DNA of 64,000 bases from Leucobacter luti. Its GTDB lineage: Bacteria > Actinomycetota > Actinomycetes > Actinomycetales > Microbacteriaceae. The notes under the pieces are model-generated. The model did not search any database. It saw only the letters and a list, made by a program, of their open reading frames with translations, and was not told the DNA's origin. Position 1 is the first letter of the stretch. Each line of letters begins with the position of its first letter. Location of the stretch: the NCBI RefSeq assembly GCF_019464495.1, contig NZ_CP080492.1, positions 372,001-436,000 of the forward strand, read 5' to 3'. Position numbers and translations under genes: made by a program. This document shows positions 36,782 through 46,149 of this stretch, piece by piece.

Positions 36782-37411
36782 GTGACAACGACCACTATGA
36801 ATACCAAGTCAGCCGTGCCTTCGGTGAAGCGACCGAATCTCGTCGCCGTCGGCACGATCGTGTGGCTCGGCAGCGAGGTCATGTTCTTCGCGGGCCTCTT
36901 CGCGATCTACTTCACGCTGCGCGCAATGAACCCTGAACTGTGGGCCGAACAGACTGCGAAGCACAACTTCACCTTCGCGTTGATCAACACCTTGATCCTG
37001 GTCGCCTCCTCGTTCACCGCTCAGGCGGGCGTGTTCGCCGCCGAACGCGGTCAGCCACGCGCCACCGGAGCGAGCCCACGCAACTGGGGCACGGTGGAAT
37101 GGTTCTTCCTCACCTTCTTCATGGGCGCCATCTTCGTGGCAGGCCAGACCTACGAGTACGCGACATTCGTGTCAGAGGGCATCACCCTCGCATCGGATCC
37201 GTATGGCTCTGCGTTCTACATGACCACAGGCTTCCACGGCATTCACGTGTCATTGGGCCTCGTGGCCTTCCTCCTCGTGATTGGCCGCATCTACGCGGTG
37301 AAGAACTTCACCCACAAGGAAGAGACAACCGCTGTCGTCGTGTCGTACTACTGGCACTTCGTCGACATCGTGTGGATCATCCTCTTCATCGTCATCTACG
37401 TCCTTAAATAG
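36782..37411 (+). CDS. ctaE: Cytochrome c oxidase subunit III
   Basis: Membrane subunit of aa3 oxidase, 209 residues with five helices. [18 protein letters not shown] and the [11 protein letters not shown] motif near 150 are typical. GTG 36782 is used; an ATG at 36797 is an alternative with the GGAGG then too distant. It heads ctaE-qcrC-qcrA-qcrB, the usual actinobacterial grouping in which subunit III travels with the bc1 complex rather than with subunits I and II. Confidence 0.95.
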   Translation: MTTTTMNTKSAVPSVKRPNLVAVGTIVWLGSEVMFFAGLFAIYFTLRAMNPELWAEQTAKHNFTFALINTLILVASSFTAQAGVFAAERGQPRATGASPRNWGTVEWFFLTFFMGAIFVAGQTYEYATFVSEGITLASDPYGSAFYMTTGFHGIHVSLGLVAFLLVIGRIYAVKNFTHKEETTAVVVSYYWHFVDIVWIILFIVIYVLK

Positions 37412-37431
37412 GGTCAGGAGTAATCGACATC

Positions 37432-38241
37432 ATGGCTCGCGCCAAGAAGAACGTTCGTAAGACCGGCCGCCGGCACCCGCTTGCTACCGCTGCACTCGTT
37501 GCGGTCGGACTGCTCGTGACCGGCGCCGCGTATGCGGGTGTCAGTCAGACGTCCGCCACCGCGGAAATCGATCTCAATGCTCCCGCGACTATCGCGGCAG
37601 GCGAGAAGCTCTTCGGAGCCAACTGTGCAACCTGCCACGGTGCAGGCGCTCAGGGCACGCCGGAAGGCCCCTCGCTCGTCGGTGCGGGTGCCGCCTCGGT
37701 GAATTTCCAGGTCGGTACCGGACGTATGCCGCTCGCCTTCCAGGGCCCCCAGGGCATGGTGAAGCCCGCGCAGTTCACCGAGGAGCAGACCTTGCAGATG
37801 GCAGCGTACGTTGCCTCGCTCGCTCCAGGACCGGCGCTCCCCGAGACGCAGTACCTGCAGGCCGACAGCGACGATGAGGGCATCGCAAACGGTGGCGAGC
37901 TCTTCCGCATCAACTGCGCCATGTGCCACAACGTTTCCGCCGCAGGTGGCGCGCTGACACAGGGCAAGTTTGCGCCGAAGCTGACGGGCGTCGCCCCGAC
38001 CCACATTTACGAGGCCATGGTCACCGGCCCGCAGAACATGCCTGTCTTCAGCGATGCGAACATCTCGCCGCAGGAAAAGGCCGACATCATCTCGTACCTC
38101 AAGTACATCGAGGAGAAGCCGGCAATTGGCGGCCTGACCCTCGGGTCGATCGGCCCCGTAGCTGAGGGCCTCTTCATCTGGGTAATCGGACTGGGCGCCA
38201 TCATCGGCCTCACGGTCTGGGTTACCGCGAAGTCGAACTAG
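37432..38241 (+). CDS. qcrC: Cytochrome bc1 complex diheme cytochrome c subunit
   Basis: Membrane-anchored diheme cytochrome c of 269 residues that links the bc1 complex to aa3 oxidase directly, replacing soluble cytochrome c. Signal anchor near residues 15-37, heme motifs CATCH (65-69) and CAMCH (162-166), and a C-terminal helix near 240-262. ATG 37432 with AGGAG upstream, 20 bp after ctaE. Confidence 0.96.
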   Translation: MARAKKNVRKTGRRHPLATAALVAVGLLVTGAAYAGVSQTSATAEIDLNAPATIAAGEKLFGANCATCHGAGAQGTPEGPSLVGAGAASVNFQVGTGRMPLAFQGPQGMVKPAQFTEEQTLQMAAYVASLAPGPALPETQYLQADSDDEGIANGGELFRINCAMCHNVSAAGGALTQGKFAPKLTGVAPTHIYEAMVTGPQNMPVFSDANISPQEKADIISYLKYIEEKPAIGGLTLGSIGPVAEGLFIWVIGLGAIIGLTVWVTAKSN

Positions 38242-38285
38242 TTTCGGCCCGCACAGAGTTCATGAGTCAGGAGTCAAGGAGCAAC

Positions 38286-39401
38286 ATGGCAGAGGAAGCG
38301 AAGAACAACGGCCACAATGGCGCCGTTGTCGCCGCCCAGGGCCACGGCTCGGTCGAAGCTGCAGCAGGAACCGCAGTTATTTCGTCCGACGCCGTGCAGA
38401 ATCCGGGCCTTCCGCCGCACCGCAAGCGCGTCACGGATCTGGATCCCAAGAAGGCAAAGAGTGCTGAGCGCACTGTTTACACCCTCTTCTACATCTCGAT
38501 CGCAGGCAGCCTCGGAGCGGTGCTCGCGTACATGTTCTTCCCGATTGAGTCGGGCGATCCCATGGCGATCCGCATCCACACGATGTTCGTCGGCCTGGGT
38601 ATGGCACTTGCCCTGCTCGCCGTCGGCATCGGTGCGGTGCACTGGGGCAAGGCGCTCATGGCCGACCACGAGTCGATCGATGAGCGCCACCCGGTCCCCA
38701 GCGACGAGCCCACCCGCGAGGCAGCAGCTGAGGTATTCACGCTGGCAAACGAAGAGTCCGGGTTCTCCCGCCGCTCGCTCGTGCGCAACAGCCTGATCGG
38801 TGCGCTCATCGCGTTCCCCCTTCCGGGCATCACCCTCCTGCGTGGCCTTGCTCCGCAGGATCGCGATCCGGTACAGCTGCTCAAGCACACGATGTGGACG
38901 AAGGGTGTGCGACTCGCACGCGATCCCTCCGGAGTCCCGATCAAGGCCAGCGAGGTCACCATCGGCTCGGCGTTCCATGTCATCCCCGAGACGCTGAATC
39001 ACGACGACTTCGCGAAGATGAGCCTGGACGAGCGTGGCGGAAGTGACACTCTCCTCGACGCCAAGGCCAAGGCCATCGTCTTGCTGATGCGTCTGGACCA
39101 GGAGGAGCTCAAGGAGCTTCCCGAGCGCGAGAGCTGGTCCTACGATGGAATCGTCGCCTACTCGAAGGTGTGCACGCACGTCGGTTGCCCCGTTGCGCTC
39201 TACGAGCAGCACACGCACCACCTGCTGTGCCCCTGCCACCAGTCGCAGTTCGACGTTTCGGAGCACGCCAAGGTCGTCTTCGGACCCGCAAAGCGGCCCC
39301 TGCCGCAGCTGCCCATCGCTGTGGACGAAGAGGGCTACCTCGTCGCACAGAGCGATTTCCATGAACCTGTCGGCCCGAGCTACTGGGAGCGCCTCAAGTG
39401 A
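38286..39401 (+). CDS. qcrA: Cytochrome bc1 complex Rieske iron-sulfur subunit
   Basis: Carries the Rieske [2Fe-2S] cluster. About 371 residues: three hydrophobic helices in the first half, as in actinobacterial QcrA, and the cluster motifs CTHVGCP and CPCHQSQFD near residues 297-303 and 316-324. ATG 38286 is preferred because AAGGAG lies five bases upstream; an ATG at 38262 has no site. Its stop overlaps the qcrB GTG (GTGA). Confidence 0.95.
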   Translation: MAEEAKNNGHNGAVVAAQGHGSVEAAAGTAVISSDAVQNPGLPPHRKRVTDLDPKKAKSAERTVYTLFYISIAGSLGAVLAYMFFPIESGDPMAIRIHTMFVGLGMALALLAVGIGAVHWGKALMADHESIDERHPVPSDEPTREAAAEVFTLANEESGFSRRSLVRNSLIGALIAFPLPGITLLRGLAPQDRDPVQLLKHTMWTKGVRLARDPSGVPIKASEVTIGSAFHVIPETLNHDDFAKMSLDERGGSDTLLDAKAKAIVLLMRLDQEELKELPERESWSYDGIVAYSKVCTHVGCPVALYEQHTHHLLCPCHQSQFDVSEHAKVVFGPAKRPLPQLPIAVDEEGYLVAQSDFHEPVGPSYWERLK

Positions 39402-41011
39402 GCAGCACCGTAACCGAATCCCCCGCGCAGAACGGCTCGAGCCGCTTCACCGCAGCGGCGGCGAACTACATCGATGAGCGCACCAAGATCGGTGTCGCCG
39501 TCAAGGAATTCGGACGCAAGGTCTTCCCCGACCACTGGTCCTTCCTGCTTGGTGAGGTCGCCCTCTACAGCTTCATCGTCATCCTGCTGTCGGGCACGTT
39601 CCTGACGCTCTTCTTCCAGGCGACGATGATCGAGACCCACTACACCGGCCCCTATGTGCCGATGAAGGGTGTCGAGATGTCCGGCGCTATGGCGTCGACA
39701 CTTGATATCTCGTTCTCTGTCCGCGGTGGCCTCCTGATGCGCCATGTGCACCACTGGGCCGCACTGCTCTTCGTTGCCTCTATTGGCCTGCACATGCTGC
39801 GCATCTTCTTCACGGGTGCGTTCCGCAAGCCGCGTGAGCTCAACTGGGTCATTGGCTTCGTGCTCTTCATCCTCGCGATGGCAGAGGGCTTCACCGGCTA
39901 CTCACTCCCCGATGACGTGCTCTCCGGCAACGGTCTTCGGATCATCGATGGCATCATCAAGGCGATCCCGGTCATCGGCACCTACCTCTCGTACTTCTTC
40001 TTCGGAGGCGAGTTCCCGGGTACCGACATCGTTGGCCGTCTGTACATGCTGCACATCATGTTGCTGCCTGCACTCGTCATCCTGTTCGTGGCGCTGCACC
40101 TCGCCTTCGTGGTCATTCACAAGCATGCGCAGTACCCCGGCCCCGGCAAGACCCAGCAGAACGTCGTTGGCTTCCCCGTCCTCCCCGTCTACGCGGCGAA
40201 GGCTGGTGGGTTCTTCTTCATCGTGTTCGGCGTGATCGTCTTGATCGCTTCCTTCGTGGGGATCAACCCGATCTGGGCCTACGGTCCGTACGATCCGTCG
40301 CCGGTGTCCGCCGGTACCCAGCCTGACTGGTACATCGGCTTCGCGGACGGCATGCTCCGTCTCGTCCCGCCGGGCCTTGAGACTGAGTGGTTCGGTTACA
40401 CCTGGTCCTGGAACATGCTGCTGCCGCTGGCAATCATCGGTCTCTTCATCGTTCTCGTGATGATCTACCCGTTCATCGAAGCCTGGGTCACCGGCGATAA
40501 GCGCGAACACCACATCCTGGATCGCCCGCGCAACGCTCCTACCCGCACCGCAATCGGAGCGGCAGGTGTCACCTTCTACGCAGTGATGTGGGCGGGCGCA
40601 AGCTCCGACCTCATGGCCACGCACTTCCAGCTCTCGATGGAGGGTGTGATCCATGCACTGCAGGCACTGCTGATTGTTGGTCCGATCGTGGCGTACATCG
40701 TCACAAAGCGGATCTGCCTCGCACTGCAGAAGAAGGATCGCAGCATCGCCCTCCACGGCTACGAGTCCGGACGCATTGTCCGCATGCCGGGCGGCGAGTT
40801 CGTCGAGGTGCACAAGCCACTCGACGAGTACGAGTCCTGGGAGCTCGTGAGCTACCACGATTACGCGCCGCTCATGCTCCGTCCGAACGACGATGGCCGC
40901 ATCCCCTTCTCCAAGCGCCTCCGCGCGGGCTTCACCCGCTGGTTCTTCGAGGATAGGATCGTTCCCCCGTCCAAGGGCGAGATCGAACAGAGCAAGCACG
41001 AGGGACACTAG
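39398..41011 (+). CDS. qcrB: Cytochrome bc1 complex cytochrome b subunit
   Basis: Quinol-oxidising membrane subunit binding two b hemes, 537 residues. Heme-ligand histidines sit in RHVHHWAALLF and the LHIMLLPALVILFVALHLAFV segment; the quinol-site PEWY motif appears as PDWY in TQPDWYIGFADG. A long C-terminal cytosolic extension follows the eighth helix, usual in actinobacteria. GTG start overlaps qcrA. Operon ends with a 21-bp hairpin. This subunit is the target of QcrB inhibitors in mycobacteria. Confidence 0.96.
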   Translation: MSSTVTESPAQNGSSRFTAAAANYIDERTKIGVAVKEFGRKVFPDHWSFLLGEVALYSFIVILLSGTFLTLFFQATMIETHYTGPYVPMKGVEMSGAMASTLDISFSVRGGLLMRHVHHWAALLFVASIGLHMLRIFFTGAFRKPRELNWVIGFVLFILAMAEGFTGYSLPDDVLSGNGLRIIDGIIKAIPVIGTYLSYFFFGGEFPGTDIVGRLYMLHIMLLPALVILFVALHLAFVVIHKHAQYPGPGKTQQNVVGFPVLPVYAAKAGGFFFIVFGVIVLIASFVGINPIWAYGPYDPSPVSAGTQPDWYIGFADGMLRLVPPGLETEWFGYTWSWNMLLPLAIIGLFIVLVMIYPFIEAWVTGDKREHHILDRPRNAPTRTAIGAAGVTFYAVMWAGASSDLMATHFQLSMEGVIHALQALLIVGPIVAYIVTKRICLALQKKDRSIALHGYESGRIVRMPGGEFVEVHKPLDEYESWELVSYHDYAPLMLRPNDDGRIPFSKRLRAGFTRWFFEDRIVPPSKGEIEQSKHEGH

Positions 41012-41023
41012 TCCCCCAGCTTC

Positions 41024-41067
41024 AGACCGGTGGCCCGCAGGAAACTTTTCCTGCGGGCCACCGGTCT
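41024..41067 (+). terminator. Terminator hairpin after qcrB
   Basis: Perfect 21-bp arms (41024-41044 and 41047-41067) with a two-base centre, 12 bp after the qcrB stop. Confidence 0.9.
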
Positions 41068-41698
41068 ATTTGTCCCTCCGAGCAGGTGCTCCTGGCCACC
41101 GAGCCTGTGATGCACGGCCTGCCTCACACCGTCACGGCTTCCTGTTCCTCGGCGGGAGTGACACTCGCGGCGATGGTTCCCGTTTCGCACGGGAGTGCAC
41201 CACACACCCTGCCTGAGCGCCCTGGGCGTCGGTGGCCCAAGGCAATCGCACCCGAGAGTCGCGTCGAGGGCGTTCAAGGCGGTCGAGTTCCGCTGCGGGC
41301 ACGGCTGCGTGGCCTGCTCCCCCAGCGCACAGCCGTGCACACTGTTCCACTCAGCTCGGCACACACTCCGTATCTGGCGTACCGTGAACGACACACGGCC
41401 GGTCGCAGGCACGTTGCTGGAGCTCCTGGAGCTTCCTGGGGCTGCCGGACCTCCTGGAGTTGTGCTGAGATCTCCTAGACGCTCCCGGAAGCCGAAACAG
41501 CGTATGTAGGCTGCCTCGCTAGCCCCGAACGTATCGCGCCGGAACTCGAGCTCCGATCAACTCGGCTCGGTCAGCTTCGGCCAGACTGCACGATCCACGT
41601 CACGTGCGACGCGGTCAGCGATGCACGTGCAGCGAGCTCTGAACGGCACTCCTGCGCGACGCTCGCATCGCGACGATCTCATCGCGACGCTCGCAGCA
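41068..41698. other. Gene-free stretch between qcrB and mntH ends
   Basis: About 630 bp between two convergent genes. Open frames of 70-134 codons exist on both strands, but none shows a domain, a good ribosome site or homology that I recognise. It contains short local repeats: ctcctggag-type units at 41410-41460 and tcgcgacg-type units at 41660-41695. It may be a decayed gene. Confidence 0.5.
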
Positions 41699-43000
41699 CT
41701 ACGACTGGCCCGTGAAGATGAGCCAAATCAAGATCAAGTTGAGTGCCACAATGAGGAGCACCACGACCCAGGCGACGCCACGGAGCACTATCCCGTTGCG
41801 AAACGCTCCCATCACCGCCCGGTTCTCGGTCAGCCGCACGAGCGGGATGAGCGCGAACGGGAGCCCCAGCGAGAGCAGCACCTGGCTCAGCACGAGTGCC
41901 CAGGTCGGATCGATGCCGGACGCGAGCAGGAGTAGTGCAGGGACAAGCGTGATCGCGCGGCGCAAGACCATGGGGATCCGGATGTTCAACAGGCCGGACA
42001 TGATTGTGGCGCCAGCGTAGCAGCCGACTGATGTGGAGGCGAGGCCTGAGGCGAGCAGTCCGAGAGCGAACACCACCCCGATCGTGGGGCCAAGGGCGTG
42101 TGCAATTGCCGCATGCGCGCCCTCGATCGTGTCCGTGCCTGCAACCCCAGGCAAGCTCGCGGCCGCCAAGAGCAGCATTGCGATGTTCACGCCTCCGGCC
42201 ACGAGCAGTGACAACGCAACATCCCAGCGGGTGACGATGAGGAGCCGGCGGAGTCCAGTCTGCGAGTGCACGCTTCCGTGGCGATCGCGCGCGAGCGCCG
42301 AGTGCAGATATACCGCGTGGGGCATCACAGTCGCGCCGAGCATACTCGCGGCGAGCAACACCGTTTGCGTGCCCTCAAAGCGCGGCACGAGACCCTCGAG
42401 CATTCCCTGGCCATCGAGGGAGCTGAAGAACAGGCCCGCGAGAAACCCGACTGTGATGATTGCGAGCAAGCCGATGACCACGAACTCAAAGGTGCGCTGG
42501 CCGTGCCGGGATTGCAGCGACAGCAGCAGCATCGAGACAAGGCCAACGATCAGTCCTCCGAGTGGGAGCGGGACGCCAAAAAGCAGGTACAGCGCGAGCG
42601 CGCCTCCGATGACCTCAGCGACATCGGTTGCCGCGGCGACGAGCTCGGCCTGCACCCAGTAGAGCCGACGCGGCCACGTGCGCATCCGATCCCCCAACAG
42701 CTCGGGGAGACTGCGCCCGGTGACAAGTCCGAGCTTCGCGGACAGGTACTGCACGAGCATCGCCATGACGTTCGCAGCCACGAGCACCCATAACAGGAGG
42801 TAGCCGTACTGCGCGCCCGCGGTCAGGTTTGCTGCCACGTTGCCCGGATCGACGTAGGCGATTGCGGCGACGAACGCCGGGCCGAGCAGCCCAACACCGC
42901 TTGGGCGTTTTCCGCTCAGGCGTCTTCTACTGAGGCGCTTTCCAGTCTGGTGCCGCGATGTTGACACATCAACGGGATCAACTTCGCGCCTCCGGGTCAT
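41699..43000 (-). CDS. mntH: Nramp family Mn2+/Fe2+ transporter (MntH)
   Basis: Proton-coupled divalent metal importer of 433 residues with about 11 helices. Helix-1 metal motif DPGNVAANL is at 51-59 and helix-6 MPHAVYLHSAL near 237-247; these residues bind Mn2+. The N-terminal 35 residues are very basic. ATG 42998-43000 has no ribosome site but follows TAGTCT at leaderless spacing. No MntR gene is adjacent. Manganese supply would support SodA if it is Mn-dependent. Confidence 0.92.
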   Translation of the reverse strand: MTRRREVDPVDVSTSRHQTGKRLSRRRLSGKRPSGVGLLGPAFVAAIAYVDPGNVAANLTAGAQYGYLLLWVLVAANVMAMLVQYLSAKLGLVTGRSLPELLGDRMRTWPRRLYWVQAELVAAATDVAEVIGGALALYLLFGVPLPLGGLIVGLVSMLLLSLQSRHGQRTFEFVVIGLLAIITVGFLAGLFFSSLDGQGMLEGLVPRFEGTQTVLLAASMLGATVMPHAVYLHSALARDRHGSVHSQTGLRRLLIVTRWDVALSLLVAGGVNIAMLLLAAASLPGVAGTDTIEGAHAAIAHALGPTIGVVFALGLLASGLASTSVGCYAGATIMSGLLNIRIPMVLRRAITLVPALLLLASGIDPTWALVLSQVLLSLGLPFALIPLVRLTENRAVMGAFRNGIVLRGVAWVVVLLIVALNLILIWLIFTGQS

Positions 43001-43006
43001 AGAGTT

Positions 43007-43012
43007 AGACTA
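43007..43012 (-). promoter_or_regulatory. Putative -10 of a leaderless mntH transcript
   Basis: TAGTCT on the minus strand ends six bases before the mntH ATG; the six bases aactct contain no Shine-Dalgarno. Confidence 0.55.
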
Positions 43013-43114
43013 CTCGAACAATTTTCATCGCTCGGCCTCCGGGCCCTACTTCGCAATGAGGCAGCTCAGAGACGGGCTTGAGCGGAAGAGTCTCCGGCGC
43101 TCATTCCGCGGCGC

Positions 43115-43591
43115 TCATTCCGCAGCGGTGAACCCGCTGCGCAATGCGGCCGCACCCTGCGCCAAGACCACAGCGTAGGCGTGCTCCCCCAGTGCGAGGT
43201 GAAGTGCGCCGAGCTCGGCGTTCAGCAGCGGCCGCAATTCGGGAACTGCCGCGGCTGCACTGGCCTGAAGCAGGAGGCGAGCATCGGAGCTGTCGGTCAG
43301 GGCCACGGAGGAATCTGAGGTGGCACCGAGGCGGTCGGATCCGAATGCCAAAGACCCACCGGATGCCGCCCGATCTCGTATTCTCCGTGCCGCGCTCTCA
43401 ACGCACGCAAAGAAGAGCTCTTGTTTCGTGCGGAAGTTCGCGTAGACATGCGGCTGCGGTACGCCTGCGCGCGCTGCAATCCGAGCAGTGCTGGTGCCGT
43501 GATAGCCGGAGAGGCCGAACTCAGTGAGTCCGGCCTCAATCAGGCGTTCGCGATTCTCGCCGGGTCGCCGCCTGGCACGACGCTCGGTCAT
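43115..43591 (-). CDS. TetR family transcriptional regulator
   Basis: A 158-residue DNA-binding protein, short for TetR. The N-terminal helix-turn-helix is clear (GLSGYHGTSTARIAARAGVPQPHVYANF, residues about 26-53, given here only as its key elements TSTARIA and HVYANF). The C-terminal ligand domain is short. It starts five bases after the GNAT gene and so is the last gene of the ctaC-ctaD-ctaF-GNAT-TetR string. Target unknown. Confidence 0.85.
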   Translation of the reverse strand: MTERRARRRPGENRERLIEAGLTEFGLSGYHGTSTARIAARAGVPQPHVYANFRTKQELFFACVESAARRIRDRAASGGSLAFGSDRLGATSDSSVALTDSSDARLLLQASAAAAVPELRPLLNAELGALHLALGEHAYAVVLAQGAAALRSGFTAAE

Positions 43592-43596
43592 GGCGA

Positions 43597-44040
43597 TTAT
43601 CCCAGTTCGAGAATCTTACGATAGTGCTCACCGACCGGCTCGAAGCCGCGATGATTGTAGAACGAGCCGATGCGAGCGGTGGAGGCAGAAAGCTGCCGCA
43701 CGCCGCGTCCCATGCAGTAGTGCTCGTTGGCCTGCATGATGCGATCGCCAACACCGTGACCTCGGGAGGCTTCGTCCACGACGATCTCCTGCAGGTGAGC
43801 GGTGAGACCGGGAGCGTGCAGAAGCCGTGAGACCGTCATCAGAGAGTACCCCACGACGCGGTCCTCGAGCTCCGCGACGAAGAGCACATTGGTCTCTTGA
43901 TCACGGTGGCGCAGAATGTTGTCATACGCGACGAGGAACTCGTCGCTGCCGATGGTCTCACGACCGGTGGTGAACTGCCGCGCAAGGGCGAGGACAGCTC
44001 GGCCGTCCTCGCTCTTGCCGCGGCGGATGATGATGCTCAC
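43597..44040 (-). CDS. GNAT family N-acetyltransferase
   Basis: Acetyl-CoA-dependent acyltransferase of 147 residues. The acetyl-CoA loop motif appears as VDEASRGHGVGDRIM (Q/RxxGxG/A pattern) near residues 90-104, followed by YNHRGFEPVG. GTG start 44038-44040, 13 bp after ctaF. Substrate (protein N-terminus, amine or antibiotic) cannot be told. Its place behind oxidase genes may just be read-through. Confidence 0.85.
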   Translation of the reverse strand: MSIIIRRGKSEDGRAVLALARQFTTGRETIGSDEFLVAYDNILRHRDQETNVLFVAELEDRVVGYSLMTVSRLLHAPGLTAHLQEIVVDEASRGHGVGDRIMQANEHYCMGRGVRQLSASTARIGSFYNHRGFEPVGEHYRKILELG

Positions 44041-44053
44041 GCGTCAGTCCTCA

Positions 44054-44476
44054 CTACCGGGCGAAGTTGCCGCGGTAGTACTCGTACACCCAGCCGACGA
44101 TCGCGATGATCAACAGCGGTGCTGAAATGAACGTCAACCAGAAGTTGAAGCCAATGCAGATGCCCAGAATGATGATCGAGCACGCGAACGCGAGGAAGAT
44201 GGGCCACCAGCTCCAGGGGCTGAACTCGCCGAGCTCAGGATCCCCATCGTCGATGTCCGAATCGTCCAGATCCTCAGTGAGGATGCCCCCCTGCTTGCGC
44301 TGAACAAGCATGAGGTACACGGCAATGAATGCGGTGAGTCCGCCTGAGAGCAGGATCGTGGTCGATCCGGCCCACTCGGGCACACCGTGCGCGATCAGGT
44401 TCCAAACGGTATAGACGCCGGCCAGCAGCACCAGGTAGACCGTGAGGATCCAGAAGATGACGATATTGGATTTCAT
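44054..44476 (-). CDS. ctaF: Cytochrome c oxidase subunit IV (actinobacterial CtaF)
   Basis: Small membrane subunit of actinobacterial aa3 oxidase, 140 residues. Helices lie near 7-27, 38-58, 91-110 and 113-128, separated by an acidic loop. Motifs FSPWSWWPIFLAFACSI and GWVYEYYRG are typical of the family. It follows ctaD by 18 bp in the ctaC-ctaD-ctaF order. Confidence 0.92.
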   Translation of the reverse strand: MKSNIVIFWILTVYLVLLAGVYTVWNLIAHGVPEWAGSTTILLSGGLTAFIAVYLMLVQRKQGGILTEDLDDSDIDDGDPELGEFSPWSWWPIFLAFACSIIILGICIGFNFWLTFISAPLLIIAIVGWVYEYYRGNFAR

Positions 44477-44494
44477 AGCTGAATGCTCCTCAGA

Positions 44495-46132
44495 TCACTT
44501 CTGCTCGGAGAGCTCGCGCGCCGGTTTCGGCTGTTCCACACCGCTGACCTCAGGATGGTTGAGGTCGAAGGCTGGGGACTCCGAACGGATACGCGGGATC
44601 GACGTGAAGTTGTGACGTGGCGGCGGGCAAGACGTCGCCCACTCGAGTGAGCGGCCATAGCCCCACGGGTCGTTGACGGTGACCTTCGGCGCGCGTCGAG
44701 CCGTGATGTAGACGTTCAAGAGGAACGGAATCATCGAGGCGCCGAGGATGATTGCACCGATGGTCGAGAGCTGGTTGCCCCAGGTCACGCCATCAGACGG
44801 CAGGTAGGTGTAGTACCGACGCGGCATGGCCATTACGCCCAGCCAGTGCTGCACGAGGAAGGTCATGTGGAAGCCGATGAAGAGCACCCAGAAGTGGATC
44901 TTCCCCAGACGCTCGTCGAGCATCTTTCCGGTCCACTTCGGCCACCAGAAGTAGAAGCCTGCGAACATCGCGAACACCACGGTCCCGAAGACCACGTAGT
45001 GGAAGTGTGCAACAACGAAGTAAGTGTCGGACAGGTGGAAGTCAAGCGCTGGCGAAGCCAGGATGACACCGGTCAGACCGCCGAAGACGAAGGTGACGAG
45101 GAAGCCGAGCGACCAGAGCATCGGTGTCTCGAACGTGATCGAGCCACGCCACATCGTGCCGAGCCAGTTGAAGATCTTCACACCGGTCGGAACCGCGATC
45201 AGCATCGTCATCAGGGCGAAGAACGGCAGCAGCACGGAACCCGTGACGTACATGTGGTGTGCCCACACCGTCATAGAGAGCGCAGCAATGGCGATCGTTG
45301 CGTAAATCAGCGTCTTGTAGCCGAAGATCGGCTTGCGGCTGAATACGGGGAAGATCTCCGAGACGATACCGAAGAACGGCAGCGCGATAATGTACACCTC
45401 TGGGTGACCGAAGAACCAGAACAGGTGCTGCCAGAGGATGGCACCGCCTTCTCCGCTATAAATCTGCGCACCGAAGATACGGTCTGCTGCGAGGCCAAAC
45501 ATGGCTGCGGCAAGCACGGGGAATACCAGGAGGACGAGGATCGAGGTGATCAGCGTATTCCAGGTGAAAATCGACATGCGCCACATGGTCATGCCCGGAG
45601 CGCGCATCGTGATGATGGTGGTGATGAAGTTCACGCCACCCATAATCGTTCCGAAGCCGCTCACACCAAGCCCGAGCACCCAGAGATTCCCGCCCACACC
45701 TGGTGAGTACGTCATATCTGAAAGCGGGGCGTATGCGAACCAACCGAAGGATGCCGCGCCCTGCGGGGTGAGGAAGCCACCAACCGCGATCAGCGAACCG
45801 AAGGTGTAGAGCCAGAAGGCGAACGCGTTCAGTCGCGGGAACGCGACATCGGGAGCGCCGATCTGGAGCGGCATGATGACGTTTGCGAAGCCCGCGAAGA
45901 GCGGAGTTGCAAACATCAGCAGCATGATGGTGCCGTGCATGGTGAACAGCTGGTTGTACTGTTCCTTCGTCGCTACGACCTCAAGGCCGGGAGCGAACAG
46001 CTGCGCGCGGATGACGAGAGCCATGAGGCCGCCGATCAAGAACCACACGAAGGAGCTGATCAGGTACATGTACCCGATCACCTTGTGGTCCGTGGACGTC
46101 AGCCACGAGACAATGACGTTGCCCTTCTTCAT
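44495..46132 (-). CDS. ctaD: Cytochrome c oxidase subunit I
   Basis: Catalytic subunit of aa3 oxidase, 545 residues and 12 helices, holding heme a and the heme a3-CuB site. Heme a ligand in [11 protein letters not shown], the CuB and cross-linked Tyr region in [14 protein letters not shown], CuB His pair in WAHHMY, and heme ligands in [10 protein letters not shown] are all present. ATG 46130-46132, 17 bp after ctaC. Heme A comes from ctaA/ctaB at 4.7-6.7 kb. Confidence 0.97.
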   Translation of the reverse strand: MKKGNVIVSWLTSTDHKVIGYMYLISSFVWFLIGGLMALVIRAQLFAPGLEVVATKEQYNQLFTMHGTIMLLMFATPLFAGFANVIMPLQIGAPDVAFPRLNAFAFWLYTFGSLIAVGGFLTPQGAASFGWFAYAPLSDMTYSPGVGGNLWVLGLGVSGFGTIMGGVNFITTIITMRAPGMTMWRMSIFTWNTLITSILVLLVFPVLAAAMFGLAADRIFGAQIYSGEGGAILWQHLFWFFGHPEVYIIALPFFGIVSEIFPVFSRKPIFGYKTLIYATIAIAALSMTVWAHHMYVTGSVLLPFFALMTMLIAVPTGVKIFNWLGTMWRGSITFETPMLWSLGFLVTFVFGGLTGVILASPALDFHLSDTYFVVAHFHYVVFGTVVFAMFAGFYFWWPKWTGKMLDERLGKIHFWVLFIGFHMTFLVQHWLGVMAMPRRYYTYLPSDGVTWGNQLSTIGAIILGASMIPFLLNVYITARRAPKVTVNDPWGYGRSLEWATSCPPPRHNFTSIPRIRSESPAFDLNHPEVSGVEQPKPARELSEQK

Positions 46133-46149
46133 GTTTCTGCTATCCCTCG

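Noticed and set aside
38274-41008. Long minus-strand open frames opposite qcrA and qcrB
   Set aside because: Charged, low-complexity translations with no family resemblance; shadows of the bc1 genes.
41086-41509. Small proteins in the qcrB-mntH gap, including a Gly/Pro-rich end that looks collagen-like
   Set aside because: Weak start context, no repeat long enough to be collagen-like, competing frames on both strands.
44846-45706. Plus-strand frame of 286 codons opposite ctaD
   Set aside because: His/Glu/Arg-rich translation typical of an antisense frame of a membrane protein gene.
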